Below are positions 1-11,498 of a stretch of DNA of 64,000 nt, in pieces (position 1 is the stretch's first letter; each line of letters opens with the position of its first letter). Below the pieces are notes generated by a model. It was not told the DNA's origin. It did not search any database and saw only the letters and a program-made list of their open reading frames with translations. The stretch spans positions 101,018,036-101,082,035 of the forward strand of contig CM036168.1 of NCBI GenBank assembly GCA_020631735.1. The letters run 5' to 3'. This DNA is from Saccharum officinarum. Taxonomy: Eukaryota; Streptophyta; Magnoliopsida; Poales; Poaceae. The translations under genes and the position numbers were made by a program.

Positions 1-80
1 ATCCCCTGCCACATCGCGTTCTCCGCCCGTCTTGCCGCAGCCACCGCATCCTTTTCTCCCATCCCCTTCCGACGACATCG

Positions 81-3000
81 ATGGCAGGAAAGAGCCAGAT
101 CCTTCCCGCCGACGACTGGGCCGCCTCCTCGGTGACGGAGAGGAGGTTGGAGGAGTTGGTCGAGGACGGGCTGTTGCGGCCGAGGACGAACTCGGCGCGG
201 CCGGAGTGGGTGGCACCGCCCCCCGCCCACCAGGAGCCAGTGCCCCCCGAAGGGTACGTGGTGAGCTTCGTCAGCTTTCATGAGCGGGGGTTCGGCGTGC
301 CGGCATCGGTCTTCATGCGTGCGCTCCTCCACTATTACCGGGTGGAGCTTCACCACCTTTCCCCCAACGCCGTAGCGCAGGCCGCCATCTTTGCGGCGGT
401 CTGCGAGGGCTACCTTGGGGTGGAGCCACAGTGGAACTTGTGGCTTCACCTTTTCAAGGCCGAGCTCTTCGCCAAGAGGGCAGGGGAGAAAGGCGTCCTG
501 TCCGCGGCCCGAGTGGGGAGCTGCGTGCTGCAAGTGAGATCGGGTCGGACGGATCTATACATCCCGGCCCGACTCATCTCCTCGAACAGTGGGTGGCACG
601 AGGGTTGGTTCTATCTCCGCAATGATGAAAATCAGTTGCCGAGGTACACCGGCCGCGTGCTGACTGCTCGAGAAGAGCACTGGTCGTACGGAGTGCCCGA
701 GGCCGAGAAGACGCGCTTGGATCCGCTGCTGGCGGCGCTGCAGCAGCTTCGCCTTCGGGCCTGACGGCTGCGGCGGTGGCTGCGGGCTTCCATCGCCGTA
801 GAGTGATGCCGTTGTGCCAGCGTCGTCTCCGCCTGGACCAGATGACTCCGGAGGCGAACCTGGAGGGCACCCGGATGTCCCACGAATCCCTCACCCTTGA
901 GGAGGTTCTCCGGCGGGCTCGCCGGATGGTCGGGAACTTCAAGGCGGAGGAAGCCAATCAGGTTCCCATGAGGCCTACCGAAGGGTGCGAATCCGTGGTA
1001 CGTATCCCGGGGCTGAGGTATTGCTATTTTCGTTTATCTGTGGATTTCGCTGATGTGGTCGAGGCCGGCGTGTAGGATTTGTCGGCGTTGCGGGAAACGC
1101 GCCCACCAGTCCCGGAGGACCGGCCCGCCCGGGAGGCTCGACGCCTGCATGCCTCCCAGAAGAAGCAGGTCAAGGAGACGGCCAAGAAGCGGGCGATCCG
1201 CAAGGCCAAAGAGGCGGAGGCGTTGAAGAGGCGCCGGCGCCAGCAGACCATCGACGGAGTGCCCCTGTCGCCGTCGCCTTCCGAGACAGTCTCGGGGGAG
1301 GACGACGGCAGCAGCGGCGAAGATGATGATGCCCTGTCGCGGTATGAGATTGCAACCAGGCTTGGGGACCTTCCCGACATTCGCCCCCTGCTGGAGCCCA
1401 TCGGGGGGCGTCCTCCTCGGTCGTCGTGGTCGAGGAGGTCGAGGGGAAGAAGGTGGAGAAGGAAGCGGGCCCCTCGAGGGGAGGGGCCGTTTTACCCCGG
1501 ACCCGGCGAGAGGGGTCGACGGGGACGTCCGCTCCAGCCGGGGCCTCGCAAGCTCCGGCAGGGGCGGAGACGGCGGTACCGGCGTCGTCATCGGCGGTGG
1601 CGCCGACGGGAGTAAGGACCCGAGGCCAGCTGGCCTCGGAAGCACAAAGGGCGCAGGGCGGTGCGTCGGCCGGGGCCCCCAGGAGCGCTCGGCCCGCTGG
1701 TGAGGCCGCCGCGAGGCCACCAGCGGCCGTCCCGGGAGGCTCGAGCCGCGCGGGGTCGAGGTACTTGGTGCCGATTTCCGGGTAAGTATCTCAGCTTGGT
1801 TGTCCTGCCTTTCCCAAAGTCCGTCGGCTGACAATTCTTCTCACTTCGCAGGCTGAAGCGGAAGGCGGAGCCAATGGGGCCTACCCCTGTGAAGTCGCTG
1901 CGAGCCAGCGCCGTTGTCCTCAACCGGATGGCGGAGCAGGACGCGGCCTGGGTCCGTCAGGTCGAGGCAGCGAAAGGGCGCCTGCGACATCAGCAAGGGT
2001 CGGCCGACGCCGCGGCGGTTGCCGGCCCAGAGCCCGCCGTCGAGGGGGCCGAACCGGCAAAGGCGGCGGCTCTTGACGTGGTCGAGGCGGGGCCCCGGCC
2101 GTCGGGGACGGCCGAGGCTGCTGTTGCGGTCGCGACGAGCGAGGCACCCGTCCGCGACGCGGAGCGGGCGGGTGCTGACGTGACCGAGGAGGAGGTCGCG
2201 TCGGTGTCGGGGCAAGAGACGTTCCTGGCGAAGGGGTCGCAGCCGCGACAAGGCCCGTCGGCAGAGCCAGCGGGCGTGGTGGAGATCGGGGCGGTCGAGC
2301 CCCCATCCGGAGCACCCGAAGAAGAGACGCCGGCTCCGGCGGTGCCGACGGTCGAGGCGAGGGTACCGGAGCCGTCGTCGGTCGAGGTGCCGGCTCCGGT
2401 GGCGCCGGCGGTCGTAAGTGCCCGCCCTCACGCTCCCCTCGACAACATCTCCCTGGACAAGGGAAAACAAACGATAGGGGTCGAGGGGGGTGAGGTCGCG
2501 GACCAGGCCGGTGTCTCGACGGCCGTTGGAGAGGCGGATACCGCGGGCGAGGCCGGTCCTTCCGCGGGACCGGGAGACGCCCCGGCCGGGTCGTCCTCCT
2601 CGTGGCCCGACATCGCCGCGCTGGCGATAGCGCGGGTCGAGGCGGAGCTGCCGAAGTGGGGGGGGCCGTCCCTTGAGTTCAGGGACGCTACGAACCCCGA
2701 CGCCGAGCCCGTCTTTGTCCTTAGCGACAAAGACGAAGTGCACCGATGGGAGTACCTCGAGGGCGTCCGCCAGCATCTCGACCGGTTGCTTCGAGTGGCG
2801 TCCGGCGCTGTGCGGAGTATGGGGGATGCCACCGAGGTATGATCGACCCGTCGGCTCGCTTGATAGGCTGTTTTTTCTTCGGATTTGTGACCTTTTCGAA
2901 TTGCGTTCAGGAGCTGAAGGAGTACTCCCGCCGCAAGTCACTCTTCATCCGGGACGAGAGTGGCGTGTGGGGCGCGCTGTCCCAGCAACGGGTTCTGGTC

Positions 3001-3944
3001 GAGGAGGCCCAGAAACGGCTATCCGATCGGAACGCCGAGATGGCTGAACTGCGCGTCGCATACGCCACATTGAAGGAAGAGGCGGCGCAGGCATGGGCGG
3101 CCGAGGCCGTGATGCGCACAAGCCTGGACAAGGCTCGGGAGGAGGCTACCCAGGCGCGCAGGGACCTCGAGCCCTTGTCTGCGCGGGTGAAGGAGCTTGA
3201 GGAGGATGTCTCCCAGGTCAGTCTTCAGCGCGACGCCTTCCATGCCGAGGTCACGACGCTGCAGGGAGCCGTCCAAAAGAAGGACGCAGCTCTCGAGTCT
3301 GCTCGGCAGGAGGTCGAGGCGCTAAAGGCGGCCATCCGTGACAAGGACAACGCCTTCCTGGGGCTCGAGCGAACATGTGGGGGGCTCCGCGACGAGGTCG
3401 TGGGCTTGCAGACCCACGTCGAGGGTAAGTATGGTTGTTATAGTCACGACGTTGAAGGCCCCGCGTTGGGCACTAACTTGTTTATCGTGTTTCAGAGCTG
3501 GAGAGAGAGAACCGAGAGGCCCAATCGTGCGCCAACTCCTTCCAGAGCCTCTTCGAAGCCGAGGTCCGGAGGACCCAACTTCTCCAGGGCGTGATCACCA
3601 CTGTGTGTGATGGCCTAGGGGTCGAGCCCGACACCGACACCGGGGAAGATGTTCCGGGGAACTCCTTCGTCCGACGGATGGTGGCGCTGGGCCGCCTTGC
3701 CCGGGAGAAGGTACGGAACGGCCTCCATCACGGCGTGAAGAGGGCGCTGGCCGTCGTCCGTTCGGGGTTTGTGTTTGATATGAGGCTCGTTGCCGAGGGC
3801 TTCATCACAGACCCCGATCGGACGGACGAGGAGAACGAGGACGCCTGCGTGGAGCTGATCGAAGCCGCCGAAGAGCCTGGGAGTCCTCTGGCCTCGCTTT
3901 TTGAAGCCGAGGTGGTCCCTCCTGCCGATGACGAAGGCCTGTGA
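81..3944 (+). pseudogene. Antisense extra gene of the Tat element, five exons (Transposase_28/PF04195-type domain plus coiled coil)
   Basis: The gene runs opposite to gag-pol. Five exons can be placed by canonical GT-AG borders: 81-997, 1076-1781, 1852-2836, 2911-3424 and 3496-3944. Each junction keeps the reading frame although adjacent exons lie in different genomic frames, which supports real splicing. The N-terminal part (from MAGKSQILP) resembles the 'putative gypsy type transposon' domain, with motifs such as GYVVSF and LLHYYRVELHHL. Exon 3 is Ala/Glu/Pro-rich and exon 4 is a long heptad-rich coiled coil. Two one-base frameshifts, near 750 and near 1415, break this copy. The function of the family is unknown. 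The domain is shared with the antisense gene of the second Tat element in this window. Uncertainty: the start codon and the exact frameshift sites. Confidence 0.75.
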
Positions 3945-4636
3945 GCCAAATCTGGGCATGAAGGCCCATGTAATAAGTTAGTATTTCGAATTTTGATCGC
4001 GGTGGCCGCGGAGGCCTAAAAGACTCGAAACATAAACCGGTTCGCGGTTGATTTAGTTTTACTCGAGCTTTTCTTCCCTTTATCGCACGGATCGTGTTCT
4101 CGCGTGATTTACCTAGCGCGCAGCTACATCCTTTGGCGTAAGGGAGCGAGTGGAGGTACCGTAGCCTCGGGGGCGTAAGTGATCTCGCGGCTCGACTGCC
4201 CTCGAGCTTCAGGGTGATGTTGCGGCCTAGTAAATCGTGTGAGAGCCTGATCTAAGCGACAGGGGGTATGTTCTTTTTTAATTTTAGGAACCGTTGTTTA
4301 GATCTTCTCAGCGTGAAAGGGTACCTCTAAAAGGCGCAAGGGTCGAGTGGAGGTACCGTAGCCTCGGAGGCGTAGGTGATGCTCCAGGCTCGAGAGCCCT
4401 TTCGAACCTTAGGGTGCTCTTTCAGCGAAGTCGATCTAAGAAACGGTTCTTAAATTTAAAAAAGAGCGCAAGTTTTTTCGGTTTTTCGGGGACCGGGGGT
4501 TCCCCCCTTGCCAGCCCCCGAGGGAGGGTCGACTCTGGGAGTGCAGGGTCGATCCTTCCTTATTACGAAACGAGAAATTTTAAACATCGCTGTATTCTTT
4601 ATTGACGAAAAAGGAAATACAGAGCCTCGAGGCTTT
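3945..4636. repeat. Spacer between antisense gene and pol, with a diverged direct repeat
   Basis: No credible gene. A motif of about 75 bp starting GAGTGGAGGTACCGTAGCCT occurs at about 4148 and again at about 4345, diverged, roughly 195 bp apart in the same orientation. The two genes converge here, so both transcripts should end in this spacer. No terminator could be assigned. Confidence 0.5.
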
Positions 4637-7090
4637 TTAAGGAAAGAAGCGACGTAGCTGTTCGATGTTCCAAGCGTTGGTGAGGATTTCGCCCTTTTCG
4701 TTGGATAGCTTGTAGGTGCCCGGCTTTAGTACTTCTGTGATGATGTATGGCCCTTCCCATGGTGGTGTGAGCTTGTGCCGTCCCTTGGTGTTCTGGTTCC
4801 GCCGTAGCACCAAGTCACCAACGTTGAGGTCACGGTTGCGGACGTATCTGTCGTGGTAGCGTCGGAGACCCTGCTGGTACCTGGCAGAATGCAACAGAGC
4901 CACATCTCGGGCTTCCTCGAGCTGGTCGAGGGTGTCCTGTCTTGTGGCGTCGTTGTGTACTTCGTTGTATGCCTTCAATCTTGGGGACCCGTATTCTATA
5001 TCGGTTGGTAGCATAGCCTCAGACCCGTAGACTAAGAAGAACGGAGTGAACCCCGTGGCTCGACTCGGCGTTGTTCTTAGGCTCCACAGGACCGAGGGTA
5101 GCTCGGCAGCCCATCTTTTGCCATGTTTGTTTAGTTTGTCAAAGATTCTGGGCTTAAGGCCTTGTAGAACCATGCCGTTGGCACGTTCCACTTGCCCGTT
5201 TGTTTTTGGATGAGCCACGGCCGACCAGAGCACACGGATGTGGTGGTTGTCGCAGAAATCCAAAAACTTCTTGCCAGTGAACTGGGTGCCGTTGTCCGTG
5301 ATGATACAGTTGGGGACCCCGAAGCGATGAACAATGTTAGTGAAGAAGAGTACAGCTTGTTCGGACCTGATGCTGGTGATAGGGCGGGCGTCGATCCACT
5401 TGGAGAATTTGTCGATTGCGACGAGCAAGTGGGTGAAGCCGCCGGTCGTCCTTTTCAGTGGTCCGACAAGGTCGAGCCCCCAAACGGCGAACGGCCATGT
5501 GATGGGGATAGTCTGTAGGGCATGTGCCGGAAGATGAGTCTGTCTCGCATAGTACTGACAACCCTCGCAGGAGCGTACTAGCTTGACAGCGTCGGAGACC
5601 GCGGTCGGCCAATAGAATCCTTGTCGAAAGGCGTTTCCGACAAGGGTTCGAGGCGCAGCGTGGTGACCGCAAACCCCCGAGTGAAGATCGCCGAGCAGAT
5701 TTCTGCCTTGCTCTTTCGTGATGCAACGTTGGAGGATACCGGTAGGGCTACGACGGTAGAGCTCCCTGCTGTCGCTCATGATCACAAAAGTTTTGGCCCA
5801 ACGTGCGATCCGTCGAGCCTCAGTCCTATCCGAGGGGAGGTCCCCATGGATGAGGTAGTCGAGATACGGGACGCGCCAATCAGGCTCGAGGTCAGGCGGT
5901 GACGTCGAGTCTTTCACCTGCAGGCTCTTCATGACCTGATCGATCACGAGTTGAGAGTCGCCTCGGACGTCGAGGCGTCGGACCCCGAGCTCGACGGCGA
6001 TTCTCAACCCCGTGACGAGTGCCTCGTATTCGGCGACGTTGTTAGACGCAGCGGGGGTGGCGCTGACGTTCAGCGTCCTCCCCTTGGGATCAGCGGGGTC
6101 GAGGGGTACGAGCTTGACGTCTTCGGCGGGCTCGAAGCTGCCGGCATGGCATTTTAGGTCGGGGATCGCATTGGCTAGACTGTCGAGGTCTGCGGCCAAG
6201 ATCGCTGACCCAAAAACAGCCTCGCCGTGCTCGACGCACTCGACGTCGCACTCGTAGGCATGTTCAAACGAGGGCCCTACAGTGATGACACCGTTTGGGC
6301 CAGGCATTTTGAGCTTGAGGTAGGTGTAGTTCGGGATCGCCATGAACTTGGCGTAGCATGGGCGTCCCAGGATAGCGTGGTACGTTCCACGGAATCCGAC
6401 CACTTCGAAAGTGAGAATTTCCTTTCGGAAGTTCGCCGGCGTGCCAAAACAAACAGGCAGATCGACCCGCCCGAGGGGTTCTGCCCGTTTCCCTGGCACG
6501 ACTCCGTGGAAGCCCCCAACGCTAGGCTGGAGGCGCGCTCTGTCGACCCCCAAGAGGTCGAGGGTCTGAGAATAGATAATGTTGAGGCTGCTTCCGCCGT
6601 CCATGAGCACTTTGGTGAGGCGTGTGTTGGTGATGATGGGGTCAACGACGAGTGGATAGACCCCCGGGTTGGGGACGTAGTCTGGGTGGTCATCACGGTC
6701 GAAAGTGATGGCCACCGCAGACCAATCAAGGAAGCGGGGTACTGCCGACTGTACGGAGAAGACCTCGCGCCGTTCTCGCTTGCGCTGACGCGCGGAGAGG
6801 CAGGTCGAGGGTCCTCCGTAGATCATATAGCAGTCGCGGATCTCGGGAAATTCCCCGTCCTTGTCGTCACCCTTAGGGTCCTCCCCCTTGTCGTCCTTCT
6901 TAGCGCCGGCACCCCCGAAGTACCTGCGCAGCATGTGACAATCCTCGAGGTTATGGTTAGTGAGTCCTTTGTGGTAGGGACACGACTCTTTGAGCATTTT
7001 GTCGAAGACGCCCCCGCCGGGGGGGCCTCGAGGTTTCTTGTGCTCGGTAGCAGCGACGAGCTCGTCGGCCGGGGCCTCGAGCTTGCCCTG
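4637..7090 (-). pseudogene. Tat-element pol: protease, RNase H remnant and integrase, reverse transcriptase deleted
   Basis: The open frame carries a protease with active-site motif VLMDGGSSLN, then within a few dozen residues an RNase H segment (ASNNVAEYEALVTGL), then a full integrase. The integrase has an H2C2 zinc finger (HSGVCGHHAAP ... CEGCQYYA), a DDE core with the motifs LDLVGP, ITDNGTQF and NGQVERANG, and a C-terminal chromatin-proximal region (NVGDLVLRR ... PPWEGPY). In intact Tat pol a reverse transcriptase of several hundred residues sits between protease and RNase H. It is missing without loss of frame, and the end of RNase H is also shortened (after IDQVMK). The frame is continuous with gag upstream except for a TAG codon at 7091-7093. 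It ends at 4637 (QLRRFFP). The element could supply integrase or protease in principle but cannot reverse-transcribe. Confidence 0.9.
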
Positions 7091-7093
7091 CTA

Positions 7094-9169
7094 GCCTTTC
7101 TTCTTCTTGCGGTTGTTTCTCTTGGGGCCTCGGGTGGAACTCGCGGGGTCGTCGACCTTCTGCTCCTCCCTTGCCGGCTCGCCGCCAAAGATCGCACCAA
7201 CCGCCTCCTCGCCGGAGGCGAAGTTGGTGACGATGTCCATCAATCCGTTGGCAGTGAGCGGGGTGTTACGGCCTAACTCCCGGACCAACTCCTTACAGGT
7301 GGTACCGGAGAGGAAGGTCGTAATCACGTCGGAGTCGGTGATGTTGGGGAGCTCGGTGCGCTGCCGGGAGAAGCGCCGGATGCAGTCCCGGAGGGACTCA
7401 TCTGGTTTCTGCTTGCAGCTCCGGAGGTCCCACGAGTTGCCGGGGCGCATGTAGGTTCCCTTGAAATTTCCCTCGAACACCCTCACGAGATCATCCCAGT
7501 CGTGGATCTACCAAGGTGGGAGATCCTCGAGCCAGGCTCGGGCGGTGTCGGAGAGGAACAGGGGGAGTTGCCGAATGATGGCCCGGTCATCGGTGGCCCC
7601 GCCCAACTGACACGCCAAGCGGAAATCGGCGAGCCAAAGTTCGGGTTTGGTCTCGCCGTTATACTTGGTGAGAGTCGTGGGGGGACGGAACCGAGCCGGG
7701 GGCACCGTCTCACGGATAGCCCTACTGAACACCCGAGGGCCTGGAGGTTCGGGTGAAGGGCTACGGTCTTCCGAGCTGTCGTAGCGTCCGCCCCTGTGGA
7801 CGTGGTAGCCTCGAGCTACACCGTCACCGTGTTTGCGTGTGCGACGCTCGACGATGTTGCCACGGGTGTCTCGAGGCTCGCGGTCGTTGGCGATGGGCTC
7901 AGGGGCAGGTGCTACCCGGTTTCGCCGGGCAGGCTCGGGATGAACCGAGGCTTCTCTCTCCTGTCGGGAAGGCTCGAGGGTCCGCTCCGAGGCTGCTTCG
8001 CGCCGCCTCGAGGCAGAGCTCTCGGCCTGCTGCATGGCGGCAGTCTCGAGGAGCCCTCGGATTTCGTCTCGAGCCAGACGGGCGTCAGGGTTTGACGGCT
8101 CGGGCATGTTGCGCAGGAGCATGGCAGCGGCGACAACGTTTTGGCTGGCTCGAGCGAAAACCAGGGGGTCGACCGCCCGGTCCTCGTCGATGCGACGGTT
8201 GACGTCGCGAGCCCTCTCACGAGCTCTCCCGCCAAATGCGTGTTCCGCACGCTCACGCTCGAGGGTTTGCTGGAGGAGATCCAGGTTTTCGCGTTCCTCG
8301 TCAAGCTGGTCCTGCAACTCGCGAATCTGTCCGAGCTGCGCTCCTTGATCCGCAAGGAACTGGGGCTCGTTTCGCTCGGCAGGAAGCTCGACATGAGGGG
8401 GCGTGTGCCTTTCCTCGACCGGCTCTTCGTCCTCTGATTCCGAGGTGCTTTCAACGTCGATGTTGAAGCACTCACGAGTCGGATCATAGGTGTCGTCGGC
8501 CGAGTCGGAGTTAGGTGCGCCAAAGTAGTAATATGATGGGGGAATGTGTGGCCGATGCCAACCATCACCGAGGTGGTGACGTGGAGAAGCAGTCACACGG
8601 GGTTCTGTTTCCGGTGTCTCCGTAGAGTCCCGATAATCAGAGACCGGCGTGGACGCAACGAGGTCCAGAGTGGAGCGTAGATGGTGTCCGGGGAGTTCCT
8701 CATAAGCGCTCATGCGAGTGCTCACGGAGGATGCATACACCCGGGCGACCGAGTCTAGTCCAAACGGGAATGGTGATGGGGACGTCACTGTTCGTGGCGA
8801 AATAGACGCTATGGACAGTGGTGTCTCACCGGACGGGGGAGCGGCGGGATTCCTCGTTGGCACGCGACCCTCGACCAGGCTCATCCTTCCCAAATCTTCC
8901 AAAAGGAGATCTGGGCTAGCGCCTGTCTGGGGGGTGCCGGACCGGGGGATCCCATCGCCCTCCGTCAGGTAGAGACGGTAGTTGTGCTGGGCTCGCCGTC
9001 GCCGGGCGGCCCGCGACCGCCTGGAGCGTCGGTGCTGGTTGACTGCTCCCCCGGGCTGGGAGAGCTCGTAATCTTCGTCGGTTGGGTGCCTGGGTGGGAG
9101 TAGGACCATGTCGTAGCCAGAGCCGAGCGACATGAACTCCAAACTCCCAAACCAGATCACCGTACCCAA
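7094..9169 (-). pseudogene. Tat-element gag, one internal amber stop
   Basis: From the ATG at 9169 the frame runs to a TAG at 7508-7510, then continues in the same frame through the conserved gag core (FEGNFKGTYMRPGNSWDL, RDCIRRFSRQRTELP, DVITTFLSGT) to a basic end (KRNNRKKKKG) and a second TAG at 7091-7093. Gag forms the virus-like particle. The N-terminal half is charged and disordered-looking, with a coiled-coil stretch (QLGQIRELQDQLDEERENLD). Removing the two amber codons would give one uninterrupted gag-pol frame. I infer that the first arose by CAG to TAG change, a typical deamination of methylated CHG sites in plants; the second could also be a natural gag terminator. The start may lie slightly downstream at an internal Met. 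Confidence 0.85.
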
Positions 9170-9236
9170 CGGGATCGGGCGTTCGGGTTAGCCATCCAGG
9201 ATGAACGGCGACAAAGCGAGGTTTGCACGCAGCGTA

Positions 9237-9254
9237 CCCCTACCTGGCGCGCCA
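9237..9254 (-). other. Primer-binding site of the Tat element
   Basis: Two bases inside the LTR end on the minus strand lies TGGCGCGCCAGGTAGGGG, the place where the tRNA primer anneals to start minus-strand DNA synthesis. The TGG start and the position fit a PBS. I cannot name the tRNA with certainty. Confidence 0.7.
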
Positions 9255-9569
9255 ACTGTCGGTGTTCGGACCAAAGGGGGTCCTAAACCAACGAGTAAAT
9301 GCTGCGTGACTCTTTCCTGGATGGTGATGCAAGGAGAACACACGGGGGTTTATCCTGGTTCGGGCAAAAGAAGGCCCTACGTCCAGCGGGGAAGAGAGAT
9401 TTGTATTTCCTTGCACCGGGGTGCTCGTGTAGGGGTTACAAGCAGGCGAGAGAGGGTGTCGAGCCCCAAGTCTCAAAGAGAAAAAGGAGAAAGATGGTTG
9501 CTTCGCGTTTTTTCCGTGATGCTTCGTGTTTTTTTTCTTCTTCTCCCCCCCTGGTTCGCCCTGGCCTGC

Positions 9570-9579
9570 CTTTTTATAG
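9570..9579 (-). promoter_or_regulatory. TATA box of the Tat LTR
   Basis: The minus strand reads CCTATAAAAAGGC. The equivalent CCTATAAAAGGGC occurs at the same place in the LTR fragment near 49490, so the motif is conserved between copies and should start the element's RNA toward lower coordinates. Confidence 0.65.
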
Positions 9580-10070
9580 GGCGAGAGGTGGCCAAGTCGA
9601 GGGGAGGCTTGAGGCGATGTTTCGTCGATTCCTGTTGAGTTGACTGTAGCGACGTGGCTTCGGGATGGCCGGCCATCCCTGGGTATCCTGACGCGGTACG
9701 GGACAAGAGGGTGAAATGACCCAGAGTGCCAGGCCATACCGTCCTTCGAGCTAAGTCGAGCGTTGGGGCCGGGTCGAGGCTGGGTCGAGGTCGGATGGAT
9801 AAGGCCGAATCCCCGGTATCGCGGGGGACGGACCTTGTCTTATCCTCCCTCGAGGGTGATTGATGGTGAATAGTGCGCGGTATGGTGGATACAGTGACGG
9901 CTTTCACCTCCCATCACGGGATGGGCGGTAAAACAGTGAGACTTGACGTGGGTATTGTTCCCGCGTTGACCCATGCCGTAGCCATGTCGGTCGGTGGTAG
10001 TAGGTAACCGCATTGAATGCTATGGCTTTTGTCCCGGGTAGGTAAAGAAAGGGCGTCGAGGGGCCGGAGC

Positions 10071-10397
10071 GCGGTCGAGGCGCCCCATCGAGCGGGCCTC
10101 GTACGAGTCGGAGCCGGGACGCGGTCGAGGCGCCCCGTCGAGCGGGCCTCGTACGAGTCGGAGCCGGGGCGCGGTCGAGGCACCCCGTCGAGCGGGCCTC
10201 GTACGAGTCGGAGCCGGGGCGTGGTCGAGGCACCCCGTCGAGCGGGCCTCGTACGAGTCGGAGCCGGGGCGCGGTCGGGGCACCCCGTCGAGCGGGCCTC
10301 GTACGAGTCAGAGCCGGGGCGCGGTCGGGGCACCCCGTCGAGCGGGCCTCGTACGAGTCGGAGCCGGGACGCGGTCGAGGCGCCCCGTCGAGCGGGC
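10071..10397. repeat. 50-bp minisatellite in the Tat LTR, about 6.5 copies
   Basis: The block AGCGGGCCTCGTACGAGTCG recurs at 10091, 10141, 10191, 10241, 10291 and 10341, an exact 50-bp period with a few substitutions. The related LTR at 48925-49790 has only one partial unit (GCCCGCTCGACGG), so the array expanded in this copy or its subfamily. The long open frames across it repeat the same peptide in all frames because 50 is not a multiple of three. They are artefacts of the repeat. Confidence 0.92.
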
Positions 10398-10472
10398 TAT
10401 CTTTTCTACTGGTTTCGGTTTTTGTTAGTGTTTTGGCGATAGCTGTGGTACCCCGTACTGTTGGTACCGATA

Positions 10473-11498
10473 GATGGCTTGTTGGAGAGGGTGATGCTTG
10501 CAATGGCTCACAGAGTGGTCCTTTCATCATCACTAGAGCTTGCATCATCATCACTATCGGAGTTGTCACTATCCCAAGTGGCCATATAACAACCACCCTT
10601 TTTCTTCTTGTTGAATGTGAAGCTCTTCTTTGTTTTCTTCTCCTTCTCTTTCTTATCCTTCTTGTTCTTTTTGAGCTTCAAGTCTCCATTATGAAATCTC
10701 TTATCTTCATAGGGGTAATCTGCCACTATGTGATCGGGGCTATTGCAACTGTAGCAAAAGATCTTTGCCTTTATAGTGTCTCATCTTCCTTGCCCCATAT
10801 CCTTTCTTCTTCATGAACCTTCCCATCTTGTGCACAAGGAGGGCCATGGTTTCATCATCAAATGGATCATCATCATCGCTCTCCACCTTGCTCTTGCCCT
10901 TAGAAGATAAAGCCTTGAATGCAATGGGCTTCTCTTGCTTGACCTTGATCTCCTTCTTCTCATCTTCATCTTCATCATCATCATATTGAGTATCGGTCAT
11001 GACATCTCTAAGCACTTGGTTTGGAGTCACCTTGTCCAAACCCTCTCTTTGGATCATCTTCCTCAAGATAGCAAACTTCTTAGGTAAGTTCATCAAGAAC
11101 TTATGTGAGAAGTCCTTGTTCTTGACATCTTCTCCTAGGCTCTTGAGATCATTGACAATAACTTGTAGCCCATAGAACATTTCCGGTATGGACTCATCAT
11201 CCTTCATCTTGAAGCTTGCAAACTTATCCTTGAGCATATAGAGCTTGGCACTCTTTACCGTTGAAGTGCCCTCATATGTTTCCTCTAATCTTATCCACAC
11301 TTCATTTACCATCTCAAGATCCTTAATTTGCTCAAAGACCTTTGCATCAATCCCATTGTAGAGAGTGTTGAGAGCCATAGTGTTGCATTGGTTGTTGATG
11401 CGATCATTGTTGGTGAGGTTGTCGGGATCAATGATAGCATAATCATGATGTGTCACCTCCCAAACCTTCTCATTGATAGAGCCAAGATATTGCTTCAT
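10473..11498 (-). pseudogene. Sirevirus gag, N-terminal part, frameshifted and truncated
   Basis: From MKQYLGSINEKVWEVTHHDY at 11498 the frame gives a typical copia gag (NTLYNGIDAKVFEQIKDL, ETYEGTSTVKSAKLYMLKDK, then an acidic DDDEDEDEKKE stretch). It loses frame near 10740 and continues as MADYPYEDKRFHNGDLKLKK and on to 10508. The zinc knuckle sits at the frameshift and is disrupted. It is closely related to gag at 38807-40708 and supplies the N-terminus deleted there. Confidence 0.85.

Larger units (their letters stand above)
1..10472 (-). mobile_element. Tat-lineage Ty3/gypsy LTR retrotransposon (partial; 3' LTR outside window)
   Basis: Read on the minus strand the order is 5' LTR (10472-9257), primer-binding site, gag, protease/RNase H remnant/integrase, a spacer, then an antisense extra gene on the plus strand. 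That layout is the known signature of Tat-lineage elements of grasses (RIRE2/Grande/Retand relatives). The 3' LTR and polypurine tract must lie left of base 1. The right end abuts Sirevirus gag sequence at 10473, so this element inserted into that Sirevirus; the matching target duplication would be outside the window. The reverse transcriptase is deleted, so the copy is not autonomous. Confidence 0.9.
9257..10472 (-). repeat. 5' LTR of the Tat element
   Basis: The plus strand reads TGTCGGTGTTCGG at 9257, and the same sequence in reverse ends the LTR fragment at 49790, which fixes this edge. The far edge at 10472 is a mutated TG (TATCGGTACCAAC on the minus strand); beyond it Sirevirus gag begins. 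A TATA box (TATAAAAAGG on the minus strand, about 9570-9579) marks the U3/R promoter. The U3 contains an expanded 50-bp minisatellite. Confidence 0.85.

Noticed and set aside
6227..7276. 349-aa plus-strand protein
   Set aside because: Shadow of the antisense strand of the Tat gag-pol frame; no domain.
10071..10397. CRISPR-like array
   Set aside because: The 50-bp units are contiguous with no unique spacers, and they lie in the LTR of a plant retrotransposon. It is a minisatellite.
9904..10596. 230-aa repetitive protein (minus strand)
   Set aside because: The frame exists only because the 50-bp repeat stays open in all frames; it crosses the LTR border into Sirevirus sequence.
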